The notes: generated by a model from the letters alone, not told the origin. DNA of 64,000 nucleotides from UMGS1696 sp964621755 (GCA_964621755.1 CAZUPI010000002.1:1-64000); one strand, 5' to 3'. Numbered from the stretch's first letter, positions 17,934 through 29,850 are shown. Numbers and translations: made by a program.

Positions 17934-19394
17934 TCATCCGCGCCTTTTTTTCGTTTTGCGCTTTTTCATGCACTCTATCACGCGCTCCGCCTGCACTGCA
18001 CGGCTCGCCTTTACGAGGAGGACGTCCCCGGGGCTGAGCGTCTGGAGAATCATATTCGCCATCCCCTGCGCGTCACGCGTGTCGACACAGACGAACACGT
18101 TCTCCGCGCGAATCCCCTTCTTGATTGCCGCCTCCGCAACGATGTCCGCCATTTGCCCGTAGCAGAACAGCTTCTGTACCTGCATCTGTGCAGCATACTG
18201 TCCGAGCTGGTCGTGCATCAGGCGGGAGTACTCGCCAAGCTCCAGCATATCGCCGAGGAGAGCCGCAGAACGGGTATTTTTTCTTGCCGCCATGGTGACA
18301 AGGACGTCAATTGCCGCGCGCATAGACTCCGGACTTGCGTTGTAGCAGTCGTCAATCACCGTGATGCCGCCCACCTCGTACACATTCTGACGCATATCCG
18401 CGCTCACAAATGACTTCATGCCGCGCCGGATTTGCTCGTCGTTCATCCCGAACATAACCCCTATCGCATAGGCTGCGAGCGAGTTATAGACGTTGTGCTT
18501 CCCCAGCGCGGGGACTTCCACATTGGTGATTGCTTTGTTGGAATATATCAGGTCGTATACAATCCCGTCGATTTTCTGCCGGATGTTCACCGCGCGGAAA
18601 TCGCCGTTCCGGTTGTATACGCTCATTATCTTCGGTTTCGGCTCGAGCTTTTCATACTGCTCGAATAGGAGAGGTTCGTCGGCATTGAGAAGGAGAATGC
18701 CGTCTTTCTTGAGTCCGAGTCGGATTTCCATCTTCGCACGGCAAATATTCTCACGTGTGCCGAGGGAAGCAAGGTGCGACGTGCCGATGTTCGTGACCAC
18801 TGCGATATCCGGACGCACGATTTTCGTCATATATTCGATTTCCCCGAGGGCGCTCATGCCCATTTCGAGCACCGCCACCTTGTCATCCGGCGCGATTCCG
18901 AAGATGGTCAGCGGCACTCCCAATTCGTTGTTCAGGTTGCCCTGCGTCTTGTGGGTTTTGAACGCTGCGGATGCCACTGAATACACGAATTCCTTTGTCG
19001 TTGTTTTGCCGACGCTTCCGGTAATGGCGATGAACTTTGCGTTTGAGAAATCACGGTAGTATGAGGCAAGATTTCCGAGTGCCTTTATGGTATCCGGAAC
19101 AATCACTGCGCAGAACGGTTTTTCCGCCGCCATTTTCTTTGCCTCCTCTGGGACATGGTTGCAGAGGAAGCAGGTCGAACCGGATTCCAGCGCTTCGGGA
19201 ATAAAGTTATTTCCATCCGCGCGCTGTCCCTTTATCGCACAGAAAATCACGCCCTCTCCGCCTTCCTTCGAGTTGGTGGAAATGAATTTGTTCTCGTGGT
19301 CGGCGGAACTATCGCCGTATATCTCAAGAGTACCGCCCACCACATCTGCAATCTCGCGGACTGTCAGTGTTTTAAGTTTCAGTTCAACGCTCAT
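17934..19394 (-). CDS. murF: UDP-MurNAc-tripeptide:D-Ala-D-Ala ligase MurF
   Basis: MurF adds D-Ala-D-Ala to UDP-MurNAc-tripeptide in the cytoplasm. Motifs: an ATP loop ITGSVGKTTTKEFVYS, NNELGVPLT, VLEMGMSALGEI, and VIDDCYNASPESMRAAID. GGGAGG lies 5 nt before the ATG at 19394, so the in-frame GTG at 19424 is not used (486 residues). It lies between murE and mraY. Confidence 0.94.
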   Translation of the reverse strand: MSVELKLKTLTVREIADVVGGTLEIYGDSSADHENKFISTNSKEGGEGVIFCAIKGQRADGNNFIPEALESGSTCFLCNHVPEEAKKMAAEKPFCAVIVPDTIKALGNLASYYRDFSNAKFIAITGSVGKTTTKEFVYSVASAAFKTHKTQGNLNNELGVPLTIFGIAPDDKVAVLEMGMSALGEIEYMTKIVRPDIAVVTNIGTSHLASLGTRENICRAKMEIRLGLKKDGILLLNADEPLLFEQYEKLEPKPKIMSVYNRNGDFRAVNIRQKIDGIVYDLIYSNKAITNVEVPALGKHNVYNSLAAYAIGVMFGMNDEQIRRGMKSFVSADMRQNVYEVGGITVIDDCYNASPESMRAAIDVLVTMAARKNTRSAALLGDMLELGEYSRLMHDQLGQYAAQMQVQKLFCYGQMADIVAEAAIKKGIRAENVFVCVDTRDAQGMANMILQTLSPGDVLLVKASRAVQAERVIECMKKRKTKKRRG

Positions 19395-19527
19395 TTGTAC
19401 CTCCCAATCGTGGAATCCTTCCACCGGGGCGCGCCCCGACCCTGTCAGCGTCTATCCCGTCTCCCTGACGTGATAACAGGGTGTCTCTATATTTATGTTG
19501 TCTTTTTTGCTTTTGTTTAAAACGGAT

Positions 19528-21033
19528 TTACCCGTACTTTTTCTCCGCCGCCGCAAGGACCTCCGCTTCTTCATCAAACGGATGTCGGCCGTCGGCGGTG
19601 ATTTCGTATTTTTCATGACCTTTTCCGGCGAGGAGTATCAAATCCCCCTCCCGTGCAGTTTCGACGGCGTATCTTATCGCCTCGCGTCTGTCGGGAATCA
19701 CCGTGTAGGGCTTTGTTTTGTCGATGCCGCACAGGATTTCGCCAATAATTGCATTTGGGTCTTCGCTTCTCGGATTATCGCTTGTCACGATAGTAAAATC
19801 GGCGTACCGCTGTGCCGCCTGCGCCATTTTCGGGCGCTTCGTCCGGTCACGGTCTCCGCCGCACCCGAAAAGCACAATCAGCCTGCCTTTTTTGATTTCC
19901 GACAAGGTACTGAGAACCGCAGCAAGGGAATCCGGCGTATGCGCGTAATCGATGAACACGTCTACCGGAACGACCGTGTTCTGCGGGAACTGCACTTTAT
20001 AAAGCCGCCCGTTCACACCGTCCATACTGGCAAGCGCTTCCTTGACCGTCATCGGTTCAACGCCGATTTGTATCGCGCAAGCCGCCGCCTCCATGGTGTT
20101 ATAAACGGAATGCCTGCCGATTTGCGGGGTTCTTATTCGGAATACCGCCTCATCCGAGAAGTAAACATATTCAATTCCGTCCGCACCCAGCGACACATAC
20201 CGCAGAGCGCACACGTCCGATTCCGCCACCCGTCCGGGATTGGCAGAACATGTGAGTATCGGCTTTTGCGGGAACATCATCGGTATCCGGCTCATATACG
20301 CGTCGTCAAGATTTATGATTCCGAGTCTCGCGCTTTCCATGAGCCGTGCTTTTGCCGCGAAATAATTTTCCATGGTTCCGTGGCAATCGAGATGTTCCGG
20401 TGAAAGGTTCGTAAATATCGCGGCGTCAGGCGATATTGCATCGGTTTTATGAAGCGCCAACGCCTGCGACGATGCTTCATAAATGAGCGTGTCGCAGCCG
20501 CGTTTCTTCATCTCCGCTGCCGCGCCGAAGAAGTATTCCGGGTCCGGCGTCGTCATGGCTCCGGCAATGTCAGAGACCGACGAACCGCCGTGTGTACCGA
20601 GGTCAAGCGGCTCCTCATCGGCAAGTGCGGATATCGTGGTGATGACCCCCACGGTTCTCCCTGCCGCACGGAGAATGTGCCGCAGAAGGAACGATACTGA
20701 GGTTTTTCCCGCCGTCCCGGTGACCGCGACTTTGGTCATACCATCGGTCGGCCGGCCCATGAAATTGTTCCAGCTGACCGACTCCACGCGTCTGGTCGAA
20801 TCGGTCAGCAGCATGTTTTCCACACCGCCCACCGGTTCTTCTCCAATCACGCAGACTGCGCCGCGCTCGACCGCATCCTTCGCATAAGCGTGACCGTCGT
20901 GCCGCGTACCGCGGTGGCAAAGGAACAAATCCCCCGGTTTCACCCGCCTTGAGTCCGACGCAATCCCACGAATCTCCAAATCGGGGACATCGCCCGTGAT
21001 TCCCGTATCTCTGAGAACCTCACACAGCTTCAT
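19528..21033 (-). CDS. murE: UDP-MurNAc-tripeptide synthetase MurE, meso-DAP type
   Basis: MurE adds the third residue of the stem peptide. The ATP loop is VTGTAGKTSVSFLL. The SDNPRSEDP motif near residue 404 carries the DNPR signature of meso-diaminopimelate-adding enzymes, so the peptidoglycan is predicted to contain meso-DAP rather than lysine. The start at 21033 has GGAGG upstream; the longer frame to 21096 lacks such a site. Length is 501 residues, normal for the family. Confidence 0.95.
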   Translation of the reverse strand: MKLCEVLRDTGITGDVPDLEIRGIASDSRRVKPGDLFLCHRGTRHDGHAYAKDAVERGAVCVIGEEPVGGVENMLLTDSTRRVESVSWNNFMGRPTDGMTKVAVTGTAGKTSVSFLLRHILRAAGRTVGVITTISALADEEPLDLGTHGGSSVSDIAGAMTTPDPEYFFGAAAEMKKRGCDTLIYEASSQALALHKTDAISPDAAIFTNLSPEHLDCHGTMENYFAAKARLMESARLGIINLDDAYMSRIPMMFPQKPILTCSANPGRVAESDVCALRYVSLGADGIEYVYFSDEAVFRIRTPQIGRHSVYNTMEAAACAIQIGVEPMTVKEALASMDGVNGRLYKVQFPQNTVVPVDVFIDYAHTPDSLAAVLSTLSEIKKGRLIVLFGCGGDRDRTKRPKMAQAAQRYADFTIVTSDNPRSEDPNAIIGEILCGIDKTKPYTVIPDRREAIRYAVETAREGDLILLAGKGHEKYEITADGRHPFDEEAEVLAAAEKKYG

Positions 21034-21113
21034 AGAATCTCCTCCGAAAATCAAAATAAAATGACAAATCTTTGGAAATCCTATCTTTTCAGCCAAGCAT
21101 ACTTTTGTTTGTA

Positions 21114-23459
21114 TCAGTCTGTTCCGTCGAGGTGTCTCAACTCGATCTGAACGATTGTACCTCTTGCCACGTACGTTCCGGCAACGGGGTATTGGCTGAT
21201 TACCGTTGCGGTCGTACCATTAGTCGAGCCTGAGAATGTCACGTTGAGCCCCGCGGCAATAGCGATGTTGTTCGCGTTGTACGCATTCATACCCAAGAGG
21301 TCGGGGACTTCAACGTCAGCTTGCGGCGTACTGTCGCCGGTGTACAGCAGGAGCAGTCCGGTGTCGCTCGAAATCGCCGAACCGGATTCCGGTATCTGCG
21401 CTGTGATGGTATCGCCGTTTCCGATTATCTCGTAATCGAATTCGCGCCATTCGAGGTCAGCTATCGCGTTCTCGACTGTCGCACCGACGTAGTTTGACAG
21501 ATTTATGTCAAGTTTCGCAAGCTCTTCTGTTGTGTATTGCGGCTCCACTCCAATGTACGGCAGAACATACGCCATCAGGTTGGCGATGTAAGGAGCCGCC
21601 ACCGTACTTCCGTATACCGCGCTTTTCAGCGGCTTATCCACTATAATAATCGCCGAGATTTGCGGGTCGTCAGCCGGGGCGTATGCCACAGTTGAGCCCA
21701 CACGGTACGGCGTATTGCCGAATTCGTCGTATTCGTCTCTCTTTTCGGACGTACCGGTCTTTGCCGCGATGCGGTAGCCCTGTACGTATGCGTTTTTCGC
21801 GCCGCCGTCTGTTGCGACGCCTTCTTCCAGAATGTTGGTAATTGTCTCGCAAGTCTCGGTGCTTACGACCTGTCTGACCTGCTCCGTTTCAAAGGACTGT
21901 ATTACGTTTCCGTCATCGTCCACTATTTCCTTCAGCAGATGCGGTGTGACAAGATATCCGCCGTTTGCGACCGCTGATACTCCACGAATCTGCTGAATGG
22001 CTGTCGTTTTGAAGGTCTGCCCGAACGAATATACCGCGAGCGACACAGTAGAGAAATTCTCGTACGACGCGTAAATTCCGCTCACCTCTCCGGGCAGGTC
22101 GATGCCGGTCTTATCCATGTATCCGAATGCGTCGAAGTACTTGTAAAAGCGTTCTTTACCGACGCGCAGCGCGACGGTCATCAATATCGGGTTGCACGAC
22201 TGCTGCAGACCGCGCCGGAAAGTGACGCTTCCATGACCGGTCGTCACGTGGCAGCTTATCGGTCTGGACCAGCCTTCCACCACAAGGCTTCCGGAGCAGT
22301 AAAACATTTCCTCTGTCTCGACTTCCTTTTCCTCAAGAGCCATCGCGGTGGTGATGATTTTGAAGGTCGAACCGGGCTCATAGGTTTCGACGATAGCCTT
22401 GTTGTTCCACATCGAGTACATGAGTTCGGTGTATTTATTCTTGTATTCTTCCGAGTCAGGGTCAAGCCCAAGGGAATCAAGCTGTTCCTGTGAATACGCG
22501 TCGATGGTATACGGGTCATTCAAATCGAAGGACGGGTAAGTAGCCATCGCGAGAATCGCTCCCGTGTTGACGTCCATCACAATGCCGGTCACACGGTTTG
22601 CGGCGCCGGACTCCCAGAAGGTCTTTTCTAGCTGATTTTCAAGCTCATACTGTATGTAAATGTCGATTGTCGTGACAATGTTGTATCCGTTGTCGGCTTC
22701 AATGTACCGTTCGTACTCAAACGGCATATCCTGATTGCGTCCATCCTGCGCAAGGACATACTTACCGGATGTTCCCTCCAGAATGTTGTTGTAGTAAGCC
22801 TCCAAGCCGTAGATGCCGACGCCGTCGGAGTTGGTAAAGCCGATAACGTGGCACGCAAGGTCTCCCATTGGATAATATCGCTTTGAGGATGCGATGAAGT
22901 ATATCTGCTTTTTAAGTCCGAATTGTGCGATAAAGTCCTCAATCTTCTCCGCAAGGTCCGTTTCGACGTTATTTTTGACGACCTCATACATGCGCTTTTC
23001 CTTTTTGCACTTTTCAAGAATCGTCGCGCTGTCAACCTCGAGGTATTTTGACAGAACTTCAGAAATCATCTCATCCAGCTTATCGCCGCGATAAGTGATA
23101 CCATAGTCGATATCGTCGAATATATAATACACGTCATTTTCTGCGTCGTCATCGGAATTGGCCTTCTCGTTCGCCTCCATCATATCAATGATATCTGCCG
23201 GAGAGAGAATGACGTTATAAACGGTTTTATTCGTAGCGAGGATGTTGCCGTTGGTATCGGTAATCGTTCCGCGCTCGGGCGTGGTCTCCGTCTGGTAGGT
23301 GATTTGATTCAGCACTTTTGACTGGTAGTAGTCGTACATCTTCAGCTGATACTCCGCGAGACGCCCGATAATATAGGCGGCAAGCGCCACGAAGAGAATG
23401 AGCACAACAATCAGCTTCACCGACGTAGCCTTATCGGTTCTATTTTTTATCCGGTTCAT
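21114..23459 (-). CDS. Class B penicillin-binding protein (SpoVD/FtsI type) with PASTA repeats
   Basis: A 781-residue bitopic septal transpeptidase: one N-terminal membrane helix (~17-36), a PBP dimer domain, and the transpeptidase with the three active-site motifs STFK (~368), SCNP and KTGTSEK. The C-terminus has PASTA-like repeats (~650-780), including VEVPDLLGMNAYNANNIA. PASTA domains next to the SXXK domain are typical of SpoVD and of Gram-positive PBP2x. The position in the cluster fits the division PBP; a sporulation role cannot be separated by sequence. Confidence 0.92.
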   Translation of the reverse strand: MNRIKNRTDKATSVKLIVVLILFVALAAYIIGRLAEYQLKMYDYYQSKVLNQITYQTETTPERGTITDTNGNILATNKTVYNVILSPADIIDMMEANEKANSDDDAENDVYYIFDDIDYGITYRGDKLDEMISEVLSKYLEVDSATILEKCKKEKRMYEVVKNNVETDLAEKIEDFIAQFGLKKQIYFIASSKRYYPMGDLACHVIGFTNSDGVGIYGLEAYYNNILEGTSGKYVLAQDGRNQDMPFEYERYIEADNGYNIVTTIDIYIQYELENQLEKTFWESGAANRVTGIVMDVNTGAILAMATYPSFDLNDPYTIDAYSQEQLDSLGLDPDSEEYKNKYTELMYSMWNNKAIVETYEPGSTFKIITTAMALEEKEVETEEMFYCSGSLVVEGWSRPISCHVTTGHGSVTFRRGLQQSCNPILMTVALRVGKERFYKYFDAFGYMDKTGIDLPGEVSGIYASYENFSTVSLAVYSFGQTFKTTAIQQIRGVSAVANGGYLVTPHLLKEIVDDDGNVIQSFETEQVRQVVSTETCETITNILEEGVATDGGAKNAYVQGYRIAAKTGTSEKRDEYDEFGNTPYRVGSTVAYAPADDPQISAIIIVDKPLKSAVYGSTVAAPYIANLMAYVLPYIGVEPQYTTEELAKLDINLSNYVGATVENAIADLEWREFDYEIIGNGDTITAQIPESGSAISSDTGLLLLYTGDSTPQADVEVPDLLGMNAYNANNIAIAAGLNVTFSGSTNGTTATVISQYPVAGTYVARGTIVQIELRHLDGTD

Positions 23460-23694
23460 AGAAAGTAACCCTCAGTATCTTTCTGTGTCCAAGTGTAAGC
23501 GGGACGGAAGAAACTTTTGCAAAAGCCCTGTCCAAGGCTCACACTCTCCATCCATGGGAATTCCGTATTTGGCGAGTAACTCCTGATTTGCGAGTGTCCT
23601 GTAGAAAGTATATGGATGAACTCGCCGATATATTCTGAAAACTAACGGGCTGTCCCGCTGCCCCGCGAAACAGTCCCGCAAAATCGTTGGTGTG

Positions 23695-24591
23695 TTATCT
23701 GAAATAGTCGAACAAGCTGTCAAGAGAAGGCCAGATGGAAGAGAGCAGTACGCCGGAAACACCTGACGCTGTGCTGCCGTCTGCCTCCTCATTCTCGTCG
23801 ATAATGTCAATTCGTTCACCGTCTGAGAGGGACAGATACCAGCGCTGTACTACATCCTCTTTTACCATTCCAAGCTCATCCGTTGCAATCTGCTCTATCA
23901 CACGAATATCGTTTTTTTCTTCAAGTTCAAGCTCAAGGTCAGCGGCACGGTCGCGCAGTGCTGCAAGGTCATTTTCAAGCTGTGATATTTCACTCGTCGT
24001 CCGATATATCTCTGAAAAGCTCAACACAATACTCATTATCATCATTGTGCCGATTACAAGAAATACCACAAACATTGGGGTCACCCGTCTGCCTACTGCT
24101 TTTACTTCGGTGATTTCCTCCGCCGCGTACCGCACCTGAGCCTGTTTAGGAATTTGCTTTTCTCTTGGCGCCTTTTTTTTCTGATTTGCCGCCGCGCCCG
24201 CGGCCTTCTGTCTTACGCTCGCGCTGCCCGAACCCGAATTCGAACGCCCGTCCGCAGCGTTTCTCTGCCCATACTGTATTCCCTGCCGCTCCGGCGTTTT
24301 CCTGTTCTGAGTGTGACTGCTGCCGAGCGCCGAACGGCTTCGCGGATTCTGCTGATATACATTTTCTTGTCTCGCGCCGCTTTGAGCGAAGGTCTGTCTT
24401 CTCGCGCTCATGCTGTCGTGGAAGGCAAGCTCGGAGCAGTTGACCGACGGGTCCTTCCCCATCTGCGCACGCTTCATCAGCTCTGAAGTCGGGGAAGCCT
24501 GCATGCCACTGATTGCAGCTCCGCGTCCACGGAACCGGCTTTTCATTTTTTCAGCCAGCATGTAGTCGCTGGGTACATTACCGTACATCAT
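23695..24591 (-). CDS. FtsL-like septum protein with long cytoplasmic tail
   Basis: A bitopic protein of 298 residues: an Arg/Gln/Ser-rich cytoplasmic region (1-165), one membrane helix (~172-193, MFVVFLVIGTMMIMSIVLSF), and a leucine-zipper-like coiled coil (~197-232) ending in a DELGMV motif like that of FtsL/DivIC proteins. Sequence conservation is low, so the call rests on topology, coiled coil and position between rsmH and the division PBP. AGGAGG lies 5 nt before the ATG. The N-terminal tail is much longer than in known FtsL. Confidence 0.78.
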   Translation of the reverse strand: MMYGNVPSDYMLAEKMKSRFRGRGAAISGMQASPTSELMKRAQMGKDPSVNCSELAFHDSMSARRQTFAQSGARQENVYQQNPRSRSALGSSHTQNRKTPERQGIQYGQRNAADGRSNSGSGSASVRQKAAGAAANQKKKAPREKQIPKQAQVRYAAEEITEVKAVGRRVTPMFVVFLVIGTMMIMSIVLSFSEIYRTTSEISQLENDLAALRDRAADLELELEEKNDIRVIEQIATDELGMVKEDVVQRWYLSLSDGERIDIIDENEEADGSTASGVSGVLLSSIWPSLDSLFDYFR

Positions 24592-24616
24592 GACTTCCTC
24601 CTATCTCGCTGGAATT

Positions 24617-25558
24617 TTATAATTTTTCTGCCGTTCTGAGTTTTGCGCTGTGCGAACGCTGATTTATTTTTATCTCCTCATCTGTTGGGAGAATCGGCTT
24701 CTTTGTCAATGTTTTGATGACCGGCTTTCCTCCGCACACACACACTGGAAAATCCGGCGGACAGGTACATCCGGTCGCCAGAGACTTAAAAACATCTTTG
24801 GTGATTCTGTCCTCAAGCGAGTGAAAGGTGATAACCGCCATTCTCCCGCCCGGATTCAGCCGTGCCGCGGCCTCTCTGATGGAAGGCTCTATAGCGTCCA
24901 GTTCACCGTTTGTCTCAATCCGCAGCGCCTGAAACGTACGTCTCGCGGGATGCTGCGCCTCTTTCATACGCTGCGCCACCGGTATCGCGTGCGTCACAAG
25001 TTCGGCAAGCTCCGTCGTCGTCTCAATAGGTTTGACCTCACGCTGCTCCACAATCGCCGCCGCGATCCGTCCGGCAAAACGCTCTTCGCCATAGTCTCTT
25101 ATCACACGGCGAAGGTCCTCCGCAGAATAGGCGTTCACAATATCCGCAGCTGACATCCCGCCGCTTCTATCCATACGCATGTCCAGCGGCGCCTCCTCAC
25201 CGGAGTACGAGAACCCGCGTTCTGCCGTATCAATCTGGTGAGAGGATACGCCAAGGTCCCACAGCACACCGTCGATTCGGTCCACTCCGATCATATCGAG
25301 CGCCGAACCAAAGTTGCGGAAGTTGGTCTTCACGATTTCCCATTTTCCTGCATATGGCGCAAGCTTTTCGGAACACGCAGCAATGGCTTCATCGTCGCGG
25401 TCGAAACATATCAGACGAGACCCTTCCGGCAATCTTTTCACAATCTCAAGTGAGTGACCGCCGCCGCCTGCCGTACAGTCCACAAAGATTCCTCCGCGCT
25501 CCGGCGCCAGCGCCTCCATGACCTCACGCACCATGACCGGTATATGTGAAAACTCCAT
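24617..25558 (-). CDS. rsmH: 16S rRNA (cytosine-1402-N4)-methyltransferase RsmH
   Basis: The SAM-dependent enzyme (MraW) methylates C1402 of 16S rRNA. FSHIPVM at the N-terminus, the SAM loop FVDCTAGGGGHS, the DLGVSSHQID motif and the C-terminal AVITFHSLEDRI motif all fit. The ATG at 25558, preceded by AAGGGG, gives 313 residues; an upstream in-frame start at 25603 lacks a ribosome binding site. It is the second gene of the division cluster. Confidence 0.95.
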   Translation of the reverse strand: MEFSHIPVMVREVMEALAPERGGIFVDCTAGGGGHSLEIVKRLPEGSRLICFDRDDEAIAACSEKLAPYAGKWEIVKTNFRNFGSALDMIGVDRIDGVLWDLGVSSHQIDTAERGFSYSGEEAPLDMRMDRSGGMSAADIVNAYSAEDLRRVIRDYGEERFAGRIAAAIVEQREVKPIETTTELAELVTHAIPVAQRMKEAQHPARRTFQALRIETNGELDAIEPSIREAAARLNPGGRMAVITFHSLEDRITKDVFKSLATGCTCPPDFPVCVCGGKPVIKTLTKKPILPTDEEIKINQRSHSAKLRTAEKL

Positions 25559-25616
25559 AATTCCCCTTCTGCAAGAAAAGCCATTAAAACTGAGCGGACC
25601 CAAACGAACCTATACA

Positions 25617-26036
25617 CTACAGCCCAAGCTCGGACAGCATCTTTGTATAATCGGCGGGCTCGTCGTCGAGCCTTTGCTCGTTCCAGACTTCCTCCGCCCA
25701 GATTTCAGCATATCGACCGCATCCCACTGTAATCACGTTCTTGACAATTCCCGCGAACTTCAGCATATCCGGCGGAAGAAGCACACGTCCCTGTGAATCC
25801 GGCTGCACCTCAATCGAGTTGGAATACAAATACCGCGTAATTTCCCTCACCTGCGTTCTCGGGAGCGCGCTGATTTTCTCCGCATAGTTTGCCCATTCTT
25901 CCGCTGAATATAACGTTAAGCATTTGTCGCTGCCGCGCAATACCGTTATGGGCGAACCAAGCTGCTCCTTGATTTTCGCAGGGATAATAAGCCTTGCTTT
26001 GGTGTCAAGGGCGTGATGGTATTTTCCTGTAAGCAC
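25617..26036 (-). CDS. mraZ: Transcriptional regulator MraZ
   Basis: MraZ is an AbrB-fold DNA-binding protein that controls the division cluster. The two halves each have the family motif: DTKARLIIPAKIKEQLG at ~11 and DSQGRVLLPPDMLKFAG at ~80. It starts with GTG. Length 139 residues, normal. The minus-strand leader between promoter and start has two GGTGG motifs 24 bp apart, which may be part of its own operator. It heads the cluster. Confidence 0.95.
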   Translation of the reverse strand: MLTGKYHHALDTKARLIIPAKIKEQLGSPITVLRGSDKCLTLYSAEEWANYAEKISALPRTQVREITRYLYSNSIEVQPDSQGRVLLPPDMLKFAGIVKNVITVGCGRYAEIWAEEVWNEQRLDDEPADYTKMLSELGL

Positions 26037-26090
26037 GCTCTTTTCACCACCATATCGTGTATTTTTCCGTATTTATCCACCCTGGTTATT

Positions 26091-26119
26091 ATTATATACT
26101 AACTATTACAATAATTCAA
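26091..26119 (-). promoter_or_regulatory. Promoter of the mraZ division cluster
   Basis: TTGAAT (26119-26114), a 17-bp spacer and TATAAT (26096-26091), about 55 bp before the mraZ start. Confidence 0.7.
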
Positions 26120-26350
26120 GTAGTTTAAGAAAAAAACGGCATGTTATTTTTAATTTAAAGTTCAGTTTTTCCTCCTTTTCCCGTCATTTCCGCCTTGAAA
26201 CGACGGCTGTTTTTTCTTTTCTGCGCTTTTATCCGCACACATATTCCAAATTTCCAATTTTATCCTTTTTATGGATATAAAAAATTCCGATTTTATCCAA
26301 AGGTTATTTCCCCATAATTTTCCATATTTATGTAGCGCCGAGAAACGCGT

Positions 26351-26380
26351 AAGGGGGACCTTTTCCCAAAAGTCCCCCTT
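26351..26380. terminator. Terminator after gatB (repeat-family copy A)
   Basis: A 13-bp paired stem of the AGGGGGAC...GTCCCCCT type with a 3-nt loop, followed on the plus strand by a CCTCTTTCAAAATTTT tail. It is one of four related elements in this window. The remaining gap to mraZ holds only AT-rich sequence. Confidence 0.65.
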
Positions 26381-26444
26381 GACCTCTTTCAAAATTTTCA
26401 AGCTGCTTTGGAAACGGCGTCGGGCAGCGTATTCGTGCCTTATG

Positions 26445-27910
<1,466 letters not shown>

Positions 27911-27914
<4 letters not shown>

Positions 27915-29401
27915 ATGCGCACCCCTCCGGATAAAGTTTCTCCCTGCACATCTCCGCAAAGCTCCGCTTCCGCAGCGTACGCGGTGCGATACAGCAGCTT
28001 TTCACGCAGTCTGCCGCCCATAAACGTCACCCCGATTGGCATACGCCCATCCCCGCCGGCGGGTATCGAAATGGCGGGACAGCCGGTCAGATTGGCAAGG
28101 GATGTGAACCGGTCGCTGCCATATAAATCGGTAGGATTTTCATCAAAACTGCCAAGGTCAAAGGAGGCTCCATTGGTGGTCGGTATGAGTAAAACGTCGA
28201 TTTTTGTAAATAAATCGTAAATCCGCTGACAAATCTCCGCCTGTGATGTTTTGATTTTACGGTAGTAATCCCCATTGTAGGTCGAAGACAGCGCGTAGGT
28301 TCCGGCGAGAATCCGGCGTTTAACCTCACTGCCAAACCCCGAACTGCGCGATTTCTTCATGATGCTTGCAACACTGTCTCCCGACTCTTCGCGAACCGTA
28401 CGTCCGTACCGCATTCCGTCATACCGTGCAAGATTAGACGACGCCTCCGCCGCCGATATCGTGAGATAAATCTCCTCCGCTTCGTCGAGGTACGGCAGGT
28501 CGACACAGGTAACGTCCGCGCCGAGCTTCCGCAGCGTCTCCCCTGCGCGGACCACACACTTCAATGTATCGGCATCCACAAATTGTTCGCATCCCTGCAT
28601 CACGCCAATTTTCAAGCCGGACACCCCGTCTTCGATTTCGTCCGTATAATTGACGTCCCGGACGGTCAAGTCAAGCGTCGTCATATCGCGCCCATCCCGT
28701 CCAGCAAGCGCCGACAAAACATACGCGCTGTCGCGCACGTCCCGCGTTATCGGGCAGACTGTGTCAAGAGAGGACGCAAATTCCGTCACGCCGTAGCGCG
28801 AAACGACACCGTATGTGGGCTTCATGGCACAGACTCCGCAGAAGGACGCCGGTTGACGCGCTGAGCCTCCCGTGTCTGTCGCAATCGCCCACGCTGCCAT
28901 GTGTGCGGCAACGGCGGCAGCAGAACCGCCGGACGATCCGCCTGCCGACTTTGTTAAGTCAAGCGGATTTTTGGTTGCGCCAAAAATCGACTTTTCGCAG
29001 CTTGACCCCATCGCAAACTCGTCGAGGTTCGTCTTTCCGAGCACCACTCCGCCCTGCTCCACTGCCCGTTCATACACTGTCGCGCAGTACTGCGGCATAA
29101 AACCGCGGAGCATCTCAGACGCGCAAGTCATCGGCGCGCCGCGCATAGCAATATTGTCCTTCACGGCGAACGGAATTCCGCACAGCGCCGGTACCTGCTC
29201 TCCTGAGGCAATCATCGCGTCCGCACGCGCCGCTCCCTTTTTGGCAAGGTCATACGTCTCCGCGACATAAGCGTTGACCGAAGGATTGACAGCCTCGACC
29301 TCTTCAACATATGCGCGAAGAACCTCGTCAGCCGTAAATTCCCTGCGTCTCAGCGCTCGCGACAGCTCAACTACGGTCATTTTCAAAATTTCGTGATTCA
29401 T
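27911..29401 (-). CDS. gatA: Asp-tRNA(Asn)/Glu-tRNA(Gln) amidotransferase subunit A
   Basis: GatA releases ammonia from glutamine for GatB. It is an amidase-signature enzyme with the Lys-Ser-Ser triad in FAVKDN, GGSSGGSAAAVAAH and ATDTGGSARQPASFCG. GAGGTG lies 6 nt before the ATG at 29401, giving 496 residues. It sits between gatC and gatB. Confidence 0.95.
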
Positions 29402-29409
29402 TTGGCACC

Positions 29410-29691
29410 TCATTGCACAACCCGCGGAACTGTCGTCCGCACGGTCAGCGAATCCTCATCCCGGCGCACAACATCGTGACAGACCTTTACAACGTCTGCG
29501 TCCGTCTCAAGTTTGTCATCCTTCTCCGGTACCGCCACCAGCCACGCAGTATCCGGTATTCCGGAAGCACTGCCCTTTATCGCTCCGGCTGCCCGCTTTA
29601 TCATCGCCGCAATTTTTGCAAAATCCTCCTCTAACGCATCCCAATCCTTTGCATCAAGCATCGCCGCGTCTATAAGAGCTTCCAAATCCAT
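29410..29691 (-). CDS. gatC: Asp-tRNA(Asn)/Glu-tRNA(Gln) amidotransferase subunit C
   Basis: A 93-residue protein in the position of GatC, the small subunit that wraps the GatA/GatB interface. The sequence is divergent: an N-terminal acidic helix (LIDAAMLDAKDWDALEEDFA) and a C-terminal segment DEDSLTVRTTVPRVV, similar to the usual RxDEV end. The ATG follows AGGAG. It is identified mainly by size, order and the C-terminal pattern. Confidence 0.8.
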   Translation of the reverse strand: MDLEALIDAAMLDAKDWDALEEDFAKIAAMIKRAAGAIKGSASGIPDTAWLVAVPEKDDKLETDADVVKVCHDVVRRDEDSLTVRTTVPRVVQ

Positions 29692-29726
29692 ATTGTTCTC
29701 CTAATTTTTGTTGTATGGGGAGAACG

Positions 29727-29775
29727 TTAGGGGGATTTTTTCAAAAAATCCCCCTAAAACCCCCTTAAAACTTTT
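29727..29775. terminator. Terminator after nfo (repeat-family copy B)
   Basis: A 15-bp perfect stem (29727-29741 with 29743-29757) is followed by AACCCCCTTAAAACTTTTA. Read on the minus strand it follows nfo; read on the plus strand it matches the window's hairpin family. Confidence 0.65.
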
Positions 29776-29850
29776 ATATTATTGATGGAATATAGTTTAT
29801 CCAAAAAACGAGTCTATATAGGCCTTTTTACAAAAAGGTTCTCCGGTCCA

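Noticed and set aside
23472..23819. A 115-codon frame after the FtsL-like gene
   Set aside because: It overlaps the FtsL-like gene out of frame and has no ribosome binding site.
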